From NCBI RefSeq assembly GCF_003286085.1, contig NW_020825321.1:1550001-1614000 (forward strand): a stretch of 64,000 nucleotides of DNA, in the 5' to 3' direction. The translations under genes and the position numbers were made by a program. How positions within the stretch are numbered: position 1 is the first letter of the stretch; every line of letters begins with the position of its first letter. The notes below the pieces were generated by a model. That model saw nothing but the letters and a program-made list of their open reading frames with translations. It searched no databases and was not told the origin of the DNA. The stretch is from Drosophila persimilis (taxonomy: Eukaryota > Arthropoda > Insecta > Diptera > Drosophilidae). Below, in pieces: positions 41,307-51,800 of the stretch.

Positions 41307-42346
41307 AAGCAAGGTAGCGTCGGCGGAGCTCCTCATCGCCATGGAGCAAGGGCTCGCCGACATAGCTCTAGTCTAGGAGCCCTGGATTGCGACAGGCAAT
41401 TCAGTGGCCGGACTAAAGTCCTCAAATCATAACCTGTTCTACTCAACATCGGTAAGCAGGAACAGAACCGTCGTACTCGTACGAAAGGGAATCCATGCTT
41501 ACCTTATGTCTCATTACAGCACGGATGACCTGACGGTTGTGATGCTGGAAAGTGAGGAAAAGCGCCTTCTGGTGGCTTCCTGCTACATGGCTCACGACAG
41601 ACCCGCACCACCCGACGAACTCAGGAGCCTGGTGACAGAAGTCGGCACCAAAAACTATCAACTCGTCATCGGAACGGACGCCAACGCCCACCACAATGTG
41701 TGGGGAAGCACCGACATCAATGACAGAGGTGAGTCACTCTTAGACTTTATACTAGCAACTAATCTATATATAGCAAACGTTGGGGAGGAGCACACCTTCG
41801 TAGGTCCGACCTCATCTAACGTGCTAGACCTAGCACTTGCAACGGGAAACAGTACTACGGTATCTAGCTGGAGGGTCCTCGATAGACCATCCTTCTCAGA
41901 CCATAAGTACATTCAGTTCAAGTGCGAATTCAAACACCCTTCGAAGACAACAGTCTATAGAAACCCCCGGAACACAAACTGGGCAAAGTTTAAAAAGACA
42001 GTTACTTCGAAGCTCGCGAATCCGGGCTCAGTGAAATCCGCGGAGGATATAGAGAAGTCCCTAAAGACCCTATCCAACGAGCTACTGAACGCCTACCATG
42101 CATCGTGCAAACCCTCGAGAACGAAGAGGAGGTCCAAGCCACTCTGGTGGAACCGAGATCTCTCTCTCCAAAGGAACAACCTCAAGGAATTCTTCAAGAT
42201 CGCCAAACAAGCGAACGAGGAGATTGTCAATGAGGAATATAAAATCCTACTTAGGAGCTACAAGAAGGAAATACGTAAGGCACAAAGGAACTCGTGGAGA
42301 AACTTCTGCTCCAACATCGAGAAAGTGCCCGAAACCGCCAGGCTTC
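41275..42346 (+). pseudogene. LOA-type ORF2, copy 1, endonuclease part, with early stop
   Basis: ATG at 41275 (MLSVLQLNLHKSK) overlaps the end of ORF1. The 34th codon is TAG (41374-41376), where copy 2 has CAG. After it the apurinic-type endonuclease runs open from 41404: GTDANAHHNVWG, FVGPTSSNVLDL and SDHKYIQF. The CR1-like element cuts the frame at 42346. What continues in the open frame to 42555 is antisense CR1 3' UTR. Confidence 0.87.
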
Positions 42347-42351
42347 TTATA

Positions 42352-42647
42352 TGGACGTTGACATGCAATGACTGCATCTATCAAGAGGCGATGCAATTAC
42401 TGCACCGTCAAGTGGCCCGTGTGACACCAGCAGAAGGCTGTTACGCGCGGATCCCAGGCAAAACGCAGCCCTCCTCCCGCCCAACCGACCGAGGGGCGCT
42501 GCCGCATGACGCGCGGTGCGTAGCCGAACCAAACGCGAACATGCAAGAAAGATAGATATTAGACTAACATTCGAGGAAAATTAGCACTAAACTTACTAAG
42601 AAACTAAGCATGCAATAAAATACAAAATACAAATACCACTACAATTA
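42352..42647 (-). other. 3' UTR of the CR1-like element
   Basis: About 296 bases between the ORF2 stop and the 3' end. The matching region appears at 58380-58572 on the plus strand. There is no poly(A) tail; the end is a segment with gcagtcattgcatgtcaacg. CR1-type elements normally end without poly(A). Confidence 0.7.
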
Positions 42648-45533
42648 CTAATTACTAGAAAGGTGTGTAAGGATTAGTAATTTAATAAGAGGAAGAGAAT
42701 TAGTGGAGGATATAATATGGTAGAGGGAACTATATTCCGAGCATAATACCCTATACGGTTCATGCAAGGAATAATTCGATCTACAAAGTGGAAGGAACAA
42801 CGGTATAAAATTTCTAGTCAGTCTAATAGGAATCGTGAAGTTTATGCGGCTCAACAGATCAGGGCTGTCTATGTCACCCCTGATCAAGTTGTGCATAAAT
42901 ATCACACCAAGCATTTTTCTACGGTTAACTAAGGATGGGAGGTTTACTAATAATAGTCTACTAGAGTAAGATGGGAGTCTTACACCCGCATCCCAGTTAA
43001 GGCCCCGCAGAGCAAAGAGTAAAAAGTTTTTCTGTACTGATTCTATACGGTCCTGGTGTACTTTGTACTGAGGGCACCATACACAGGAGCCGTATTCTAG
43101 GATCGGACGAACAAGCGAGGTATAGAGAGTCTTTGTTATATAGGGGTCGTCAAATTCCTTTGACCACCTCTTTATAAACCCAAGCACGCCCATGGCCTTA
43201 TTTACCATGGTAGAAATGTGTTCGGAAAACTTTAACTTGGGGTCTAACATAACACCCAGATCATCCACCAGGGTAATTCTCTCAAGAGAACCCCCAAATA
43301 GGGTGTAGGGAGCCAACAAAGGGCTAGAACGATGAAATGTCATAACTTTGCATTTCGAGGCATTGAGGTGTAACAAGTTCGCACAACACCATGACTGAAA
43401 GCTATTGAGATCGGATTGCAAGCGAGAATGAAATGAAATGTCCTTGTACTGGACACAGAGTTTAACATCATCCGCATACATAAGTACTCGAGAGTATGTT
43501 AATACTGAAGGCAAGTCATTAATAAAGAGTGTGAAGAGTAAGGGGCCTAGATGGCTGCCCTGTGGTACTCCCGAAGAAACCTTTACTGGTAAAGAGAGGG
43601 AGTTTTTGAAGAGGACTCTTTGAGACCTAGAACAAAGATAGCTAGAAATCCATCTCAGGAGGTTGGGCGGAAACCCTAAAAGGTCAAGTTTATGTGCTAA
43701 AAGGGAATGGTTTACAGAGTCGAATGCTTTACTAAAGTCGGTGTAAATAACATCCGTCTGCAAGTTACCTTGAAAGCCTTTAATAATGAAAGAGGTAAAC
43801 TCTAACAAGTTCGTGGTGGTTGATCGCCGCCTTATAAATCCATGCTGAGTTGGAGATATAAGTGACTTGCAGAGATGTTGCAAGTGCGGAGTTAAAACCT
43901 TCTCAAACAATTTGGGAATAGCGGATAACTTTGCTATACCTCTGTAATTTTTTGCATCAGACTTGCTACCTTTTTTATGGAGAGGAATTATAAACGATTC
44001 CTTCCAGATTGGGGGGAAGCAAGAGGAATCAATGGACAGGGTGAATAGTTTAAGCAATGGTCCACACAGAGCCCCGGCGCAGTACCTGAGTACACAACCT
44101 GGAACCCCGTCTGGACCCGGTGAAAACACCGACTTAACTAGTCGAAGATCTTGAAGTAGGGAATATTCATTTAACAAGGGACTGAAAATGCCGTTCGACC
44201 TCGGTAATCCGTATGGGTACGGTTGACCAGAGTAGCGTTCCTCAGAATAGGTGGTTTGGAAAAACTGGGCAAAAAGATCGGCAATTGCCTGATCATTATT
44301 TGCCGACGTATTACAAAATGATAGCGAGGATGGGTGTGCGGACGTTCTACGCTTACTGTTTACGCAGCAGTAAAACTGTTTAGGGTCCTGAGAAAAACGT
44401 ATCCTGCAACGAGATAGGTAGTTCTTATAGCATTGAGCATTAAGAACTGAAAAGTTTGACCGAGCTATTACATAACGAGAGTGAGAAATAGGAGAACCCA
44501 ATTCTTGAAATTTTTTATAAAGTCTTGATTTTAAGTTTTTTAGACTGGATAACTCTTTGGTAAACCAAGGGGGTTTTCCAGATCTAATCGGACAAGAAAG
44601 CGGGACACAAGAATCAAAAAATGTGCCAAGAGCATTGTAAAAAATGTTTGTGCCTTTTGTGACATCAGTGCACAAGTACAAAGCGGACCAATCAAAATCC
44701 CTAATTAGGTTATTAAGCTTCGCAAACTCGGCTTTACGAAAGCAGCGGACACGTTCAGGTAGTCTACTCGACCGATCCAATACAGTTGGTCCTATGTCTA
44801 GCGACACCTCGAAAGTAGGGTGGTAGGTGTCTTCAGGTATAGTGAGCGGAAGGGCTCGGGTTAACAACACTATGGTCGGATCCGATACAAAGCATAGATC
44901 AAGCAATCGACCCAAGGAATTTTTCACATGATTGACTTGAGACAGGGACAGGTCAAGCAAGCCGTCAACAAAGTCATGTCGTGACATGGGCACTAGGATA
45001 CTAGACTCGTTTACCGAAGACCAAACAGTTCCTGGCAAGTTGAAGTCACCAAGAACTATCATACGATCTTTATCAGATAGCGAGGAAGCAACAGCGGTTA
45101 AAGCGGACAAGTGCTGCTCATAAATTGAAATATCCGAAGAAGGTGGGATATACGAGCAAGTAATGAATATAGCGAAAGCGGGAAGAATCAGTTTTACACA
45201 CAGGAATTCCAGTTCCTGTTGAACTTGGACTGCGAAGTGTTCTGACGTGAAGTAAGAGTCCACTGCAATTAGAACCCCTCCTGCACGTCGAGAAGAACGG
45301 TCCTTTCTAAAAGTTGTGTACCGACCTGCCAAAACCTCGGAACTAAGAATGTCCGGCTTTAACCAGGTTTCAGTAAACACAATAACGTGGGAAGCAAATG
45401 CAACACTATCCCGGAAAAGAATGCTGAGCTTACTACATTCTGATAGGTTACTAAAAGAGAAGATAGTTCTTTGGAAAGGTTGAAGCAAGACGGGAAGTTG
45501 AGGAAGAGGAAGTTGAGGTTGAGGGTGGCACAC
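42648..45533 (-). CDS. CR1-like ORF2: endonuclease-reverse transcriptase (about 961 aa)
   Basis: An unbroken frame. Endonuclease motifs are VIVFTETWLKPD (about residue 50), RRAGGVLIAV and IVLGDFN (about 150). The reverse transcriptase lies at about 460-720: KKGSKSDAKNYRGIAKLSAI, HGFIRRRSTTTNLLE, YTDFSKAFDSVNH, GVPQGSHLGPLLF and the catalytic YADD. A C-terminal region of about 200 residues follows. It would nick target DNA and copy the element RNA there. The frame overlaps the end of ORF1 by about 83 bases in another frame. The first codon of the open stretch is GTG and no ATG occurs before the endonuclease begins, so ORF2 may start by reinitiation or another non-standard route, or it has lost its AUG. 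Confidence 0.9.
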   Translation of the reverse strand: MCHPQPQLPLPQLPVLLQPFQRTIFSFSNLSECSKLSILFRDSVAFASHVIVFTETWLKPDILSSEVLAGRYTTFRKDRSSRRAGGVLIAVDSYFTSEHFAVQVQQELEFLCVKLILPAFAIFITCSYIPPSSDISIYEQHLSALTAVASSLSDKDRMIVLGDFNLPGTVWSSVNESSILVPMSRHDFVDGLLDLSLSQVNHVKNSLGRLLDLCFVSDPTIVLLTRALPLTIPEDTYHPTFEVSLDIGPTVLDRSSRLPERVRCFRKAEFAKLNNLIRDFDWSALYLCTDVTKGTNIFYNALGTFFDSCVPLSCPIRSGKPPWFTKELSSLKNLKSRLYKKFQELGSPISHSRYVIARSNFSVLNAQCYKNYLSRCRIRFSQDPKQFYCCVNSKRRTSAHPSSLSFCNTSANNDQAIADLFAQFFQTTYSEERYSGQPYPYGLPRSNGIFSPLLNEYSLLQDLRLVKSVFSPGPDGVPGCVLRYCAGALCGPLLKLFTLSIDSSCFPPIWKESFIIPLHKKGSKSDAKNYRGIAKLSAIPKLFEKVLTPHLQHLCKSLISPTQHGFIRRRSTTTNLLEFTSFIIKGFQGNLQTDVIYTDFSKAFDSVNHSLLAHKLDLLGFPPNLLRWISSYLCSRSQRVLFKNSLSLPVKVSSGVPQGSHLGPLLFTLFINDLPSVLTYSRVLMYADDVKLCVQYKDISFHSRLQSDLNSFQSWCCANLLHLNASKCKVMTFHRSSPLLAPYTLFGGSLERITLVDDLGVMLDPKLKFSEHISTMVNKAMGVLGFIKRWSKEFDDPYITKTLYTSLVRPILEYGSCVWCPQYKVHQDRIESVQKNFLLFALRGLNWDAGVRLPSYSSRLLLVNLPSLVNRRKMLGVIFMHNLIRGDIDSPDLLSRINFTIPIRLTRNFIPLFLPLCRSNYSLHEPYRVLCSEYSSLYHIISSTNSLPLIKLLILTHLSSN

Positions 45534-46476
45534 TGGAAAGATTTGTGAGGGATATGGGTGGCCTATTCTTCTTCTTAGCCTTAAACTCCTTCACAACCAA
45601 ATGCTCCGGCCAAAATTTGGCGGAGCAAATGGTGTCAAATTGAGTTGGGGAGAGGCTTATCTTAGACGAGGCTATCTCCCTGGCATAAGAGAAATTAAAT
45701 TTCTCCACCTTTAAACCCACGGCTTTTATTTTGCTTTGAATAAAAGCAATTACATCATTAGATGTGAGGTCAGCGGCCAGCCGTGAAACAAAAACTTGTC
45801 GTTTTGGTGGGACTCCCACCAGTGGATTAGTCACCACAGGCCTAGTACCTGTGGTGGCAATATCCGGAGGTCCGGAACGTCTATTTACTGGTGGGATCGG
45901 GAGAGACGGGACTTCTAGCGAACTTGCGGACACCACGGACACGGACGCTACAGACGTACTTGGCTGCACATTCTCCGAGGCGATGAATTCGGCTACCGAA
46001 TCTGCATCGCCAGCAGCTGTCGTTGCCCTTGGATTGGCAAACGAGATCAGCTGCTGCACACTTGGAGTGGTCGGAGTCAGTTTTTCGGCGGCGCATGGCT
46101 GAGTGACGGTTGGCCCTTGCAGGTCCCGCGGAGTGACCTTTTTGCGCCTCGGAGACTCATTCAGCAGTTTTAAACCGCTAAACTGAGCCTCCATGGCTAG
46201 GAGCCGATCGTATTGGTTTTTGAAACCAACGGTCAGCTCCTTAAAGCTATTCCGCGTCTGCCTCATGAAAGCCACCATGTCTTTCTCCACCGCACGGCAT
46301 GCCTCGCAACTGTAATGCAAGCCATTACGTTTGGCTATAGCATCACTCACGAGGCCAGAAAATCCCGCACATTTTGCGTGGACTACGCTGTCGCAGAGCC
46401 AGCAGGGGACATTCGGCTGATCGTGAGTGATCTGCTTCTTGCAGGTTTTTTTGGCGCAGACCACAGCGAATTCCAT
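45451..46476 (-). CDS. CR1-like ORF1 protein with PHD-like finger (341 aa)
   Basis: ATG at 46476. The first 60 residues hold C7, C12, C25, C28, H33, C36, C57 and C60, the C4HC3 spacing of a PHD finger, as known for ORF1 of CR1-type elements. Residues 70-110 look helical. The middle (130-215) is Ser/Pro/Thr-rich. The C-terminal part (about 225-310) has the folded-looking segment VFVSRLAADLTSNDVIAFIQ and FDTICSAKFWPEHLVVKEF, which is the best conserved part in all copies of this window. It ends in a Ser/Thr-rich tail. The role is RNA binding and chaperoning of the element, by family. Confidence 0.88.
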   Translation of the reverse strand: MEFAVVCAKKTCKKQITHDQPNVPCWLCDSVVHAKCAGFSGLVSDAIAKRNGLHYSCEACRAVEKDMVAFMRQTRNSFKELTVGFKNQYDRLLAMEAQFSGLKLLNESPRRKKVTPRDLQGPTVTQPCAAEKLTPTTPSVQQLISFANPRATTAAGDADSVAEFIASENVQPSTSVASVSVVSASSLEVPSLPIPPVNRRSGPPDIATTGTRPVVTNPLVGVPPKRQVFVSRLAADLTSNDVIAFIQSKIKAVGLKVEKFNFSYAREIASSKISLSPTQFDTICSAKFWPEHLVVKEFKAKKKNRPPISLTNLSSVPPSTSTSSSSTSRLASTFPKNYLLF

Positions 46477-47023
46477 TTTTATTTTTATTATTTAAATATT
46501 TTCTTAAGAAAATTTGCAAAGAAAAATTAAAATCAAAAAAATTAAAAATTTCCAAAACAAATTGGTATCAGACCAATGTGCCAGACAACGCTCAAAGCGG
46601 AATTGGTAAGAAAAAAAGAGAGCAGAGTGGAGAGCGGTTATAGCGAGAGCTACTAGACAGAGAGCGCTATTGCTCAGAAAGTTGAAAGAGCGAGAGAGAA
46701 AGAACAGTTATTGAGGTTGAGGTGATAGCGAGAGAGTGATAAGACAACAAAAGCTACCAGACTAGAGCGGACTGCAATGCAATACTCACTCACTGCAACA
46801 ACACAACACAACACAAGCCGACGCCGAAAAATAAAAAGTTAAATAATATTTTAACACAAATCAAAAGGCATGCACTCGCGTAAATGAATAGGTTTCCAGA
46901 TTGTTGTCTGGTTAGAAAGTATATTTAGAATTTAGTTAGGAAAACTCCGGCTGTTTATTCGAAACAAAAGGAAAAAATGCGGAGCGCAAAACAAAAACAC
47001 GTCTGATCACTACGAAAGAGAAC
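46477..47023 (-). promoter_or_regulatory. 5' UTR and presumed internal promoter of the CR1-like element
   Basis: 547 bases before ORF1. Read on the minus strand it begins cgttctctttcgtagtgatc and has pyrimidine-rich CT-type runs. It aligns with 61193-61704. Non-LTR elements carry their promoter inside the 5' UTR, so it should lie here. I do not see a TATA box. Confidence 0.55.
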
Positions 47024-47040
47024 GGATTGATGATGATGAT

Positions 47041-47433
47041 GCTTTCAAAGCAGCCCACAGTACAGAGCCAACTAAAACTAGACAACGGACAGTGGACAGA
47101 GGGCAGCTAAGAAGCCCTAACAGCACTAATGGAGGCGCACTTCCCTGGATGCACCGAGGTCACTGACGCCAAGGAGCATCAGGACCTAGCAACCGAGGAA
47201 CAGCACCCTCCAATAGGTCTGTTAACCACTAAGAGAATTCACTGGGCCATAGACTCCTTCGCGGGCATAAAAGCACCAGGACTGGACGGGATATTCCCAG
47301 CCATGATGCAGTTGACCAAAGAGGTTATTACCCCATGGCTCCTCGCAATATACTCAGCATGCCTAAGTACGGGCTATATCCCCATCCAATGGAGAACCTC
47401 GAGAGTTGTCTTCTTCCCTAAGGCAGGAAAGGC
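47041..47433 (+). pseudogene. LOA-type ORF2, copy 1, segment after the CR1 insertion
   Basis: The sequence resumes at gctttcaaag and matches 49941-50330. It includes the in-frame TAA (47108-47110) found also in copy 2, then APGLDGIFPAMMQ and RTSRVVFFPKAGK at the start of RT. At about 47430 it joins the ORF1 start of copy 2, so the open frame from 47129 ends in ORF1 sequence read in another frame (47602). Confidence 0.85.
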
Positions 47434-47441
47434 AGCCAACT

Positions 47442-48893
47442 ATGGAGTCGAAGAAGGTGCAAGCACGGGTTGGGATGTCAACCCAAACGTCGGTGGAAAG
47501 CGTGACTGCTACCACCGGCGGGCACGGGGAGGAGCAGTCCTCTCTGCGTGTCGCCAGCGGTCACACCTCAGACTTGGCGGGAGCAGGCCAGGTCAGTTGT
47601 AAAGCTACTGCCACAATAACAACAACAAAAACAACTCACTCCGTGGCCTGCAAGTTGAGCCGCACAGATGCCGTAGTCGATACAGACACGGATCTGGAGA
47701 GCGTGCTCTCTCTAAGCAGGACGGATGAAGAGAGCCTTCTCCGCTCGCCGGAACCAGGCACCAGCTCCCTGAGTAGGGAAGGGCCGAAGCGTTCCAAGGA
47801 GGGGATGAAGGCCAAAGCGCAATACAAAGCGGCCCTCAACATAAAAAGCCGGCTGCAAGGCAAAGCAGACATCTCCCAGGAGGAGAAGGTCAAGCTAGCC
47901 TGGGCCGAGCAGAGAGTAGAGGAGGGTCGGCTACACTATGCCCAGATGCCACAGATGAGGGCGTCGAATGGCGAATATGCCAATAAGGTGGAGGAGATGA
48001 TGGCCACCAAGAGGCAACGCTCGACTGAGAGTGCCATTAAGGACACTCCAGCGAGCAAGCGGCAACGCGGGCCCAAGAGTGCAGCCCCTGCACCGAAAGC
48101 GGCCAAGAAGCCAACGAAGCCGAAAGCGAAGGTCAGCGATGTGACCAAACGACATCTGATCGTGGCACTCATTGACCGCAGCGAAGAAAACGGCAAGATG
48201 TCAGCGGCACAGTGGAAGCTGGTGCACGCGCGTCTTGTCGACGCACTCTTTGCACAGATGGAGGAAGACCCCGCGGTCCCAATGCCCACGTTCGATGGTG
48301 CTGGGTGGCTAAATGGGGTTAAGATCCTGAAGTGCAATGATGATCCAACCCTAAGGTGGCTGACGCGTACGGTCTGCCAACTGGAGGCGATGTGGGAGGG
48401 GGCCAAGCTGGAGGTTGTGGACCGGGAGCTTATCCCGTCCAAGCCTAAGGCGAAGGTACTCTTCCCCATCACAATCCAGGGGGACCGAGCGCTGAAGCTC
48501 CTTCAGCGGCAAAACGCGGACGTGCCAACGGCCGATTGGAGGATCCTACACATTGGTAGCCCACTACCCAACGAGGGGGGCCAGTGTGTGATCCTCCAAA
48601 TAAACAAGGAAGCAGAGGATCTGCTATACCCCAAGTACGGGAAGATGGCGTGGGGCATGGGTAGCGTCTACCTGCGCCTCAAAAAGCGCCACCCTGAGGA
48701 CAAGGACGCGCATACCCTGCAGGCAGGCGAGGTGGAAAAGGACCTAGGTCTCGAGTCCATCGTGGAGGCCGCCCAGGGTCTTGCGCTTGAAGACGAAGAA
48801 GAGGAAGACGGTGACCTGACGCTGGTAGTCAACCCGTTAGGTGCAAGTGAGCCAGCCACCCATGCTGAGTGTGCTGCAGCTCAACTTGCATAA
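47442..48893 (+). CDS. LOA-type ORF1 protein, copy 2 (483 aa)
   Basis: Same protein as copy 1, with very few changes, for example Lys for Glu at residue 6 (SKKVQ), Ser for Arg in SLSREG and Tyr for Phe in LYPKYGK. The frame is open upstream to 47406, but those codons come from the ORF2 RT region of copy 1; the real start is the ATG at 47442. The copy has no 5' UTR of its own, since copy 1 ORF2 sequence directly precedes it. Confidence 0.85.
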   Translation: MESKKVQARVGMSTQTSVESVTATTGGHGEEQSSLRVASGHTSDLAGAGQVSCKATATITTTKTTHSVACKLSRTDAVVDTDTDLESVLSLSRTDEESLLRSPEPGTSSLSREGPKRSKEGMKAKAQYKAALNIKSRLQGKADISQEEKVKLAWAEQRVEEGRLHYAQMPQMRASNGEYANKVEEMMATKRQRSTESAIKDTPASKRQRGPKSAAPAPKAAKKPTKPKAKVSDVTKRHLIVALIDRSEENGKMSAAQWKLVHARLVDALFAQMEEDPAVPMPTFDGAGWLNGVKILKCNDDPTLRWLTRTVCQLEAMWEGAKLEVVDRELIPSKPKAKVLFPITIQGDRALKLLQRQNADVPTADWRILHIGSPLPNEGGQCVILQINKEAEDLLYPKYGKMAWGMGSVYLRLKKRHPEDKDAHTLQAGEVEKDLGLESIVEAAQGLALEDEEEEDGDLTLVVNPLGASEPATHAECAAAQLA

Positions 48894-51800
48894 AAGCAAG
48901 GTAGCGTCGGCGGAGCTCCTCATCGCCATGGAGCAAGGGCTCGCCGACATAGCTCTAGTCCAGGAGCCCTGGATTGCGACAGGCAATTCAGTGGCCGGAC
49001 TAAAGTCCTCAAATCATAACCTGTTCTACTCAACATCGGTAAGCAGGAACAGAACCGTCGTACTCGTACGAAAGGGAATCCATGCTTACCTTATGTCTCA
49101 TTACAGCACGGATGACCTGACGGTTGTGATGCTGGAAAGTGAGGAAAAGCGCCTTCTGGTGGCTTCCTGCTACATGGCTCACGACAGACCCGCACCACCC
49201 GACGAACTCAGGAGCCTGGTGACAGAAGTCGGCACCAAAAACTATCAACTCGTCATCGGAACGGACGCCAACGCCCACCACAATGTGTGGGGAAGCACCG
49301 ACATCAATGACAGAGGTGAGTCACTCTTAGACTTTATACTAGCAACTAATCTATATATAGCAAACGTTGGGGAGGAGCACACCTTCGTAGGTCCGACCTC
49401 ATCTAACGTGCTAGACCTAACACTTGCAACGGGAAACAGTACTACGGTATCTAGCTGGAGGGTCCTCGATAGACCATCCTTCTCAGACCATAAGTACATT
49501 CAGTTCAAGTGCGAATTCAAACACCCTTCGAAGACAACAGTCTATAGAAACCCCCGGAACACAAACTGGGCAAAGTTTAAAAAGACAGTTACTTCGAAGC
49601 TCGCGAATCCGGGCTCAGTGAAATCCGCGGAGGATATAGAGAAGTCCCTAAAGACCCTATCCAACGAGCTACTGAACGCCTACCATGCATCGTGCAAACC
49701 CTCGAGAACGAAGAGGAGGTCCAAGCCACTCTGGTGGAACCGAGATCTCTCTCTCCAAAGGAACAACCTCAAGGAATTCTTCAAGATCGCCAAACAAGCG
49801 AACGAGGAGATTGTCAATGAGGAATATAAAATCCTACTTCAGAGCTACAAGAAGGAAATACGTAAGGCACAAAGGAACTCGTGGAGAAACTTCTGCTCCA
49901 ACATCGAGAAAGTGCCCGAAACCGCCAGGCTTCGGAACCTGCTTTCAAAGCAGCCCACAGTACAGAGCCAACTAAAACTAGACAACGGACAGTGGACAGA
50001 GGGCAGCTAAGAAGCCCTAACAGCACTAATGGAGGCGCACTTCCCTGGATGCACCGAGGTCACTGACGCCAAGGAGCATCAGGACCTAGCAACCGAGGAA
50101 CAGCACCCTCCAATAGGTCTGTTAACCACTAAGAGAATTCACTGGGCCATAGACTCCTTCGCGGGCATAAAAGCACCAGGACTGGACGGGATATTCCCAG
50201 CCATGATGCAGTTGACCAAAGAGGTTATTACCCCATGGCTCCTCGCAATATACTCAGCATGCCTAAGTACGGGCTATATCCCCATCCAATGGAGAACCTC
50301 GAGAGTTGTCTTCTTCCCTAAGGCAGGAAAGTGCAGCCACGTGAGTCCCAAGGATTACAGACCGATAAGCCTTACCTCCTTTATACTAAAAACACTAGAA
50401 AAGCTGTTGGATTTGCACATCAGGAATGAGGTAGAGGGACTGATGTCAACAAACCAACACGCCTACACTAAAGGGAAATCAGTGGAGACGGCACTACACT
50501 CGCTAGTAGCCACCATCGAGAGCGCCCTTCACAACAAAAAGTATGCTTTGGGAGCATTTGTGGACATCTCAGGAGCATTCAACAACGTGGCCACAACCGC
50601 AATAACAAGTCGCCTAGAAGCGGATAACATACACCCTGCAATCAACGTCTGGATCAAAAACCTCCTAAGTTGCAGACGGGTGCAATCGGAGTGGGGCACT
50701 GCTTCCATGGTAAAGGGGGCACACAGAGGCACACCTCAGGGTGGAGTTCTGTCGCCACTACTGTGGAATCTGGTGGTCGACGACCTCATCAAGAGATTTG
50801 AAAGGAAGGCCCCAAAGATAACAGCTTATGCAGACGACATAAGCATACTTATTACGGGTGTATGTCCATCGACCCTCAGCTCCTTAATGGAACGTACACT
50901 CAGGGAGATACGTGAGTGGGCGGAAGAGGTAGGACTCAGTATCAACGCGGACAAGACGGACCTCATCCTCTTTACCAAGAGGTACAAGGTACCGATATGG
51001 ACCCCCCCGAAAATTGACCAAACTAGGCTGACCCCAAAATCACAGGTGAAATACCTAGGCACAGTACTGGACAGCAAGCTGGCATGGAGGCCCAATGTAG
51101 TGGAAAGGGTGAAGAAGGCTACCATTGCGCTTTATGCATCCAAGAAGATGCTCAGCAGCACATGGGGCCTGTCACCTGCTCTAATGCACTGGATCTACAT
51201 CTCGGTGGTGCGACCAACTCTGCTGTATGGAGCCTTAGTGTGGTGGCAGGCTACTGAAAAGAAGACATACCATAAGCTTATGGAAAAGACTCAGCGACAG
51301 GCTCTGCTCTGTATTACAGGGGCGTTGAGGTCAACCCCAACAAAAGCACTCGAAACCATACTCGGAATCGACCCCCTGGACATTCACGCTCGCCTGATTG
51401 AGGGAAAGGCAGCACAACGCCTCATAGCATCAGGAAATCTATCGCCACAAGGATACGGGCATAGTTCAATCGGCAGGGAAATGACCAGATCAACTGACTA
51501 CATGACCCCCCAAACTTGCCTTGACGTCAAAACAACCACATCTTTGGGACCTGAAGACTAGAAAATTGGAAGGGACCAAACTGAGCACCTCAATATATAC
51601 ACAGACGGCTCCAAGATGGACGGAGGAGTAGGAGCGGGCCTATACTGCACAGACCCTGAGATAAGGCTGTCGTATAAGCTACCGGACCAATGCAGCATAT
51701 TCCAGGCAGAAGTTTTTGCCATCGGGAAAGCAGCGGAGGTCGCTCTCCTCACAGAACGAGCACACGATGCAGTCAACCTATTCGTCGACAGCCAAGCGGC

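Larger units (their letters stand above)
42352..47023 (-). mobile_element. Complete CR1-like non-LTR element, both ORFs open
   Basis: About 4.67 kb on the minus strand: 5' UTR 46477-47023, ORF1 45451-46476, ORF2 42648-45533 and 3' UTR 42352-42647. Ends were set by comparison with other copies: the 5' end starts cgttct as at 61193 and the 3' end stops at cgtcca as at 58572. It lies inside LOA copy 1, where ggaacct of the target is missing and about 17 extra bases (47024-47040, repeating GAT) stand on the 5' side. ORF1 with a PHD-like finger and ORF2 with endonuclease and RT fit the CR1 clade, like DMCR1A of Drosophila. Confidence 0.87.

Noticed and set aside
42347..42555. The continuation of LOA ORF2 copy 1 as a 383-aa protein with a novel C-terminus
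   Set aside because: The last 70 residues are antisense 3' UTR of the inserted CR1-like element. The protein would be an accidental read-in.
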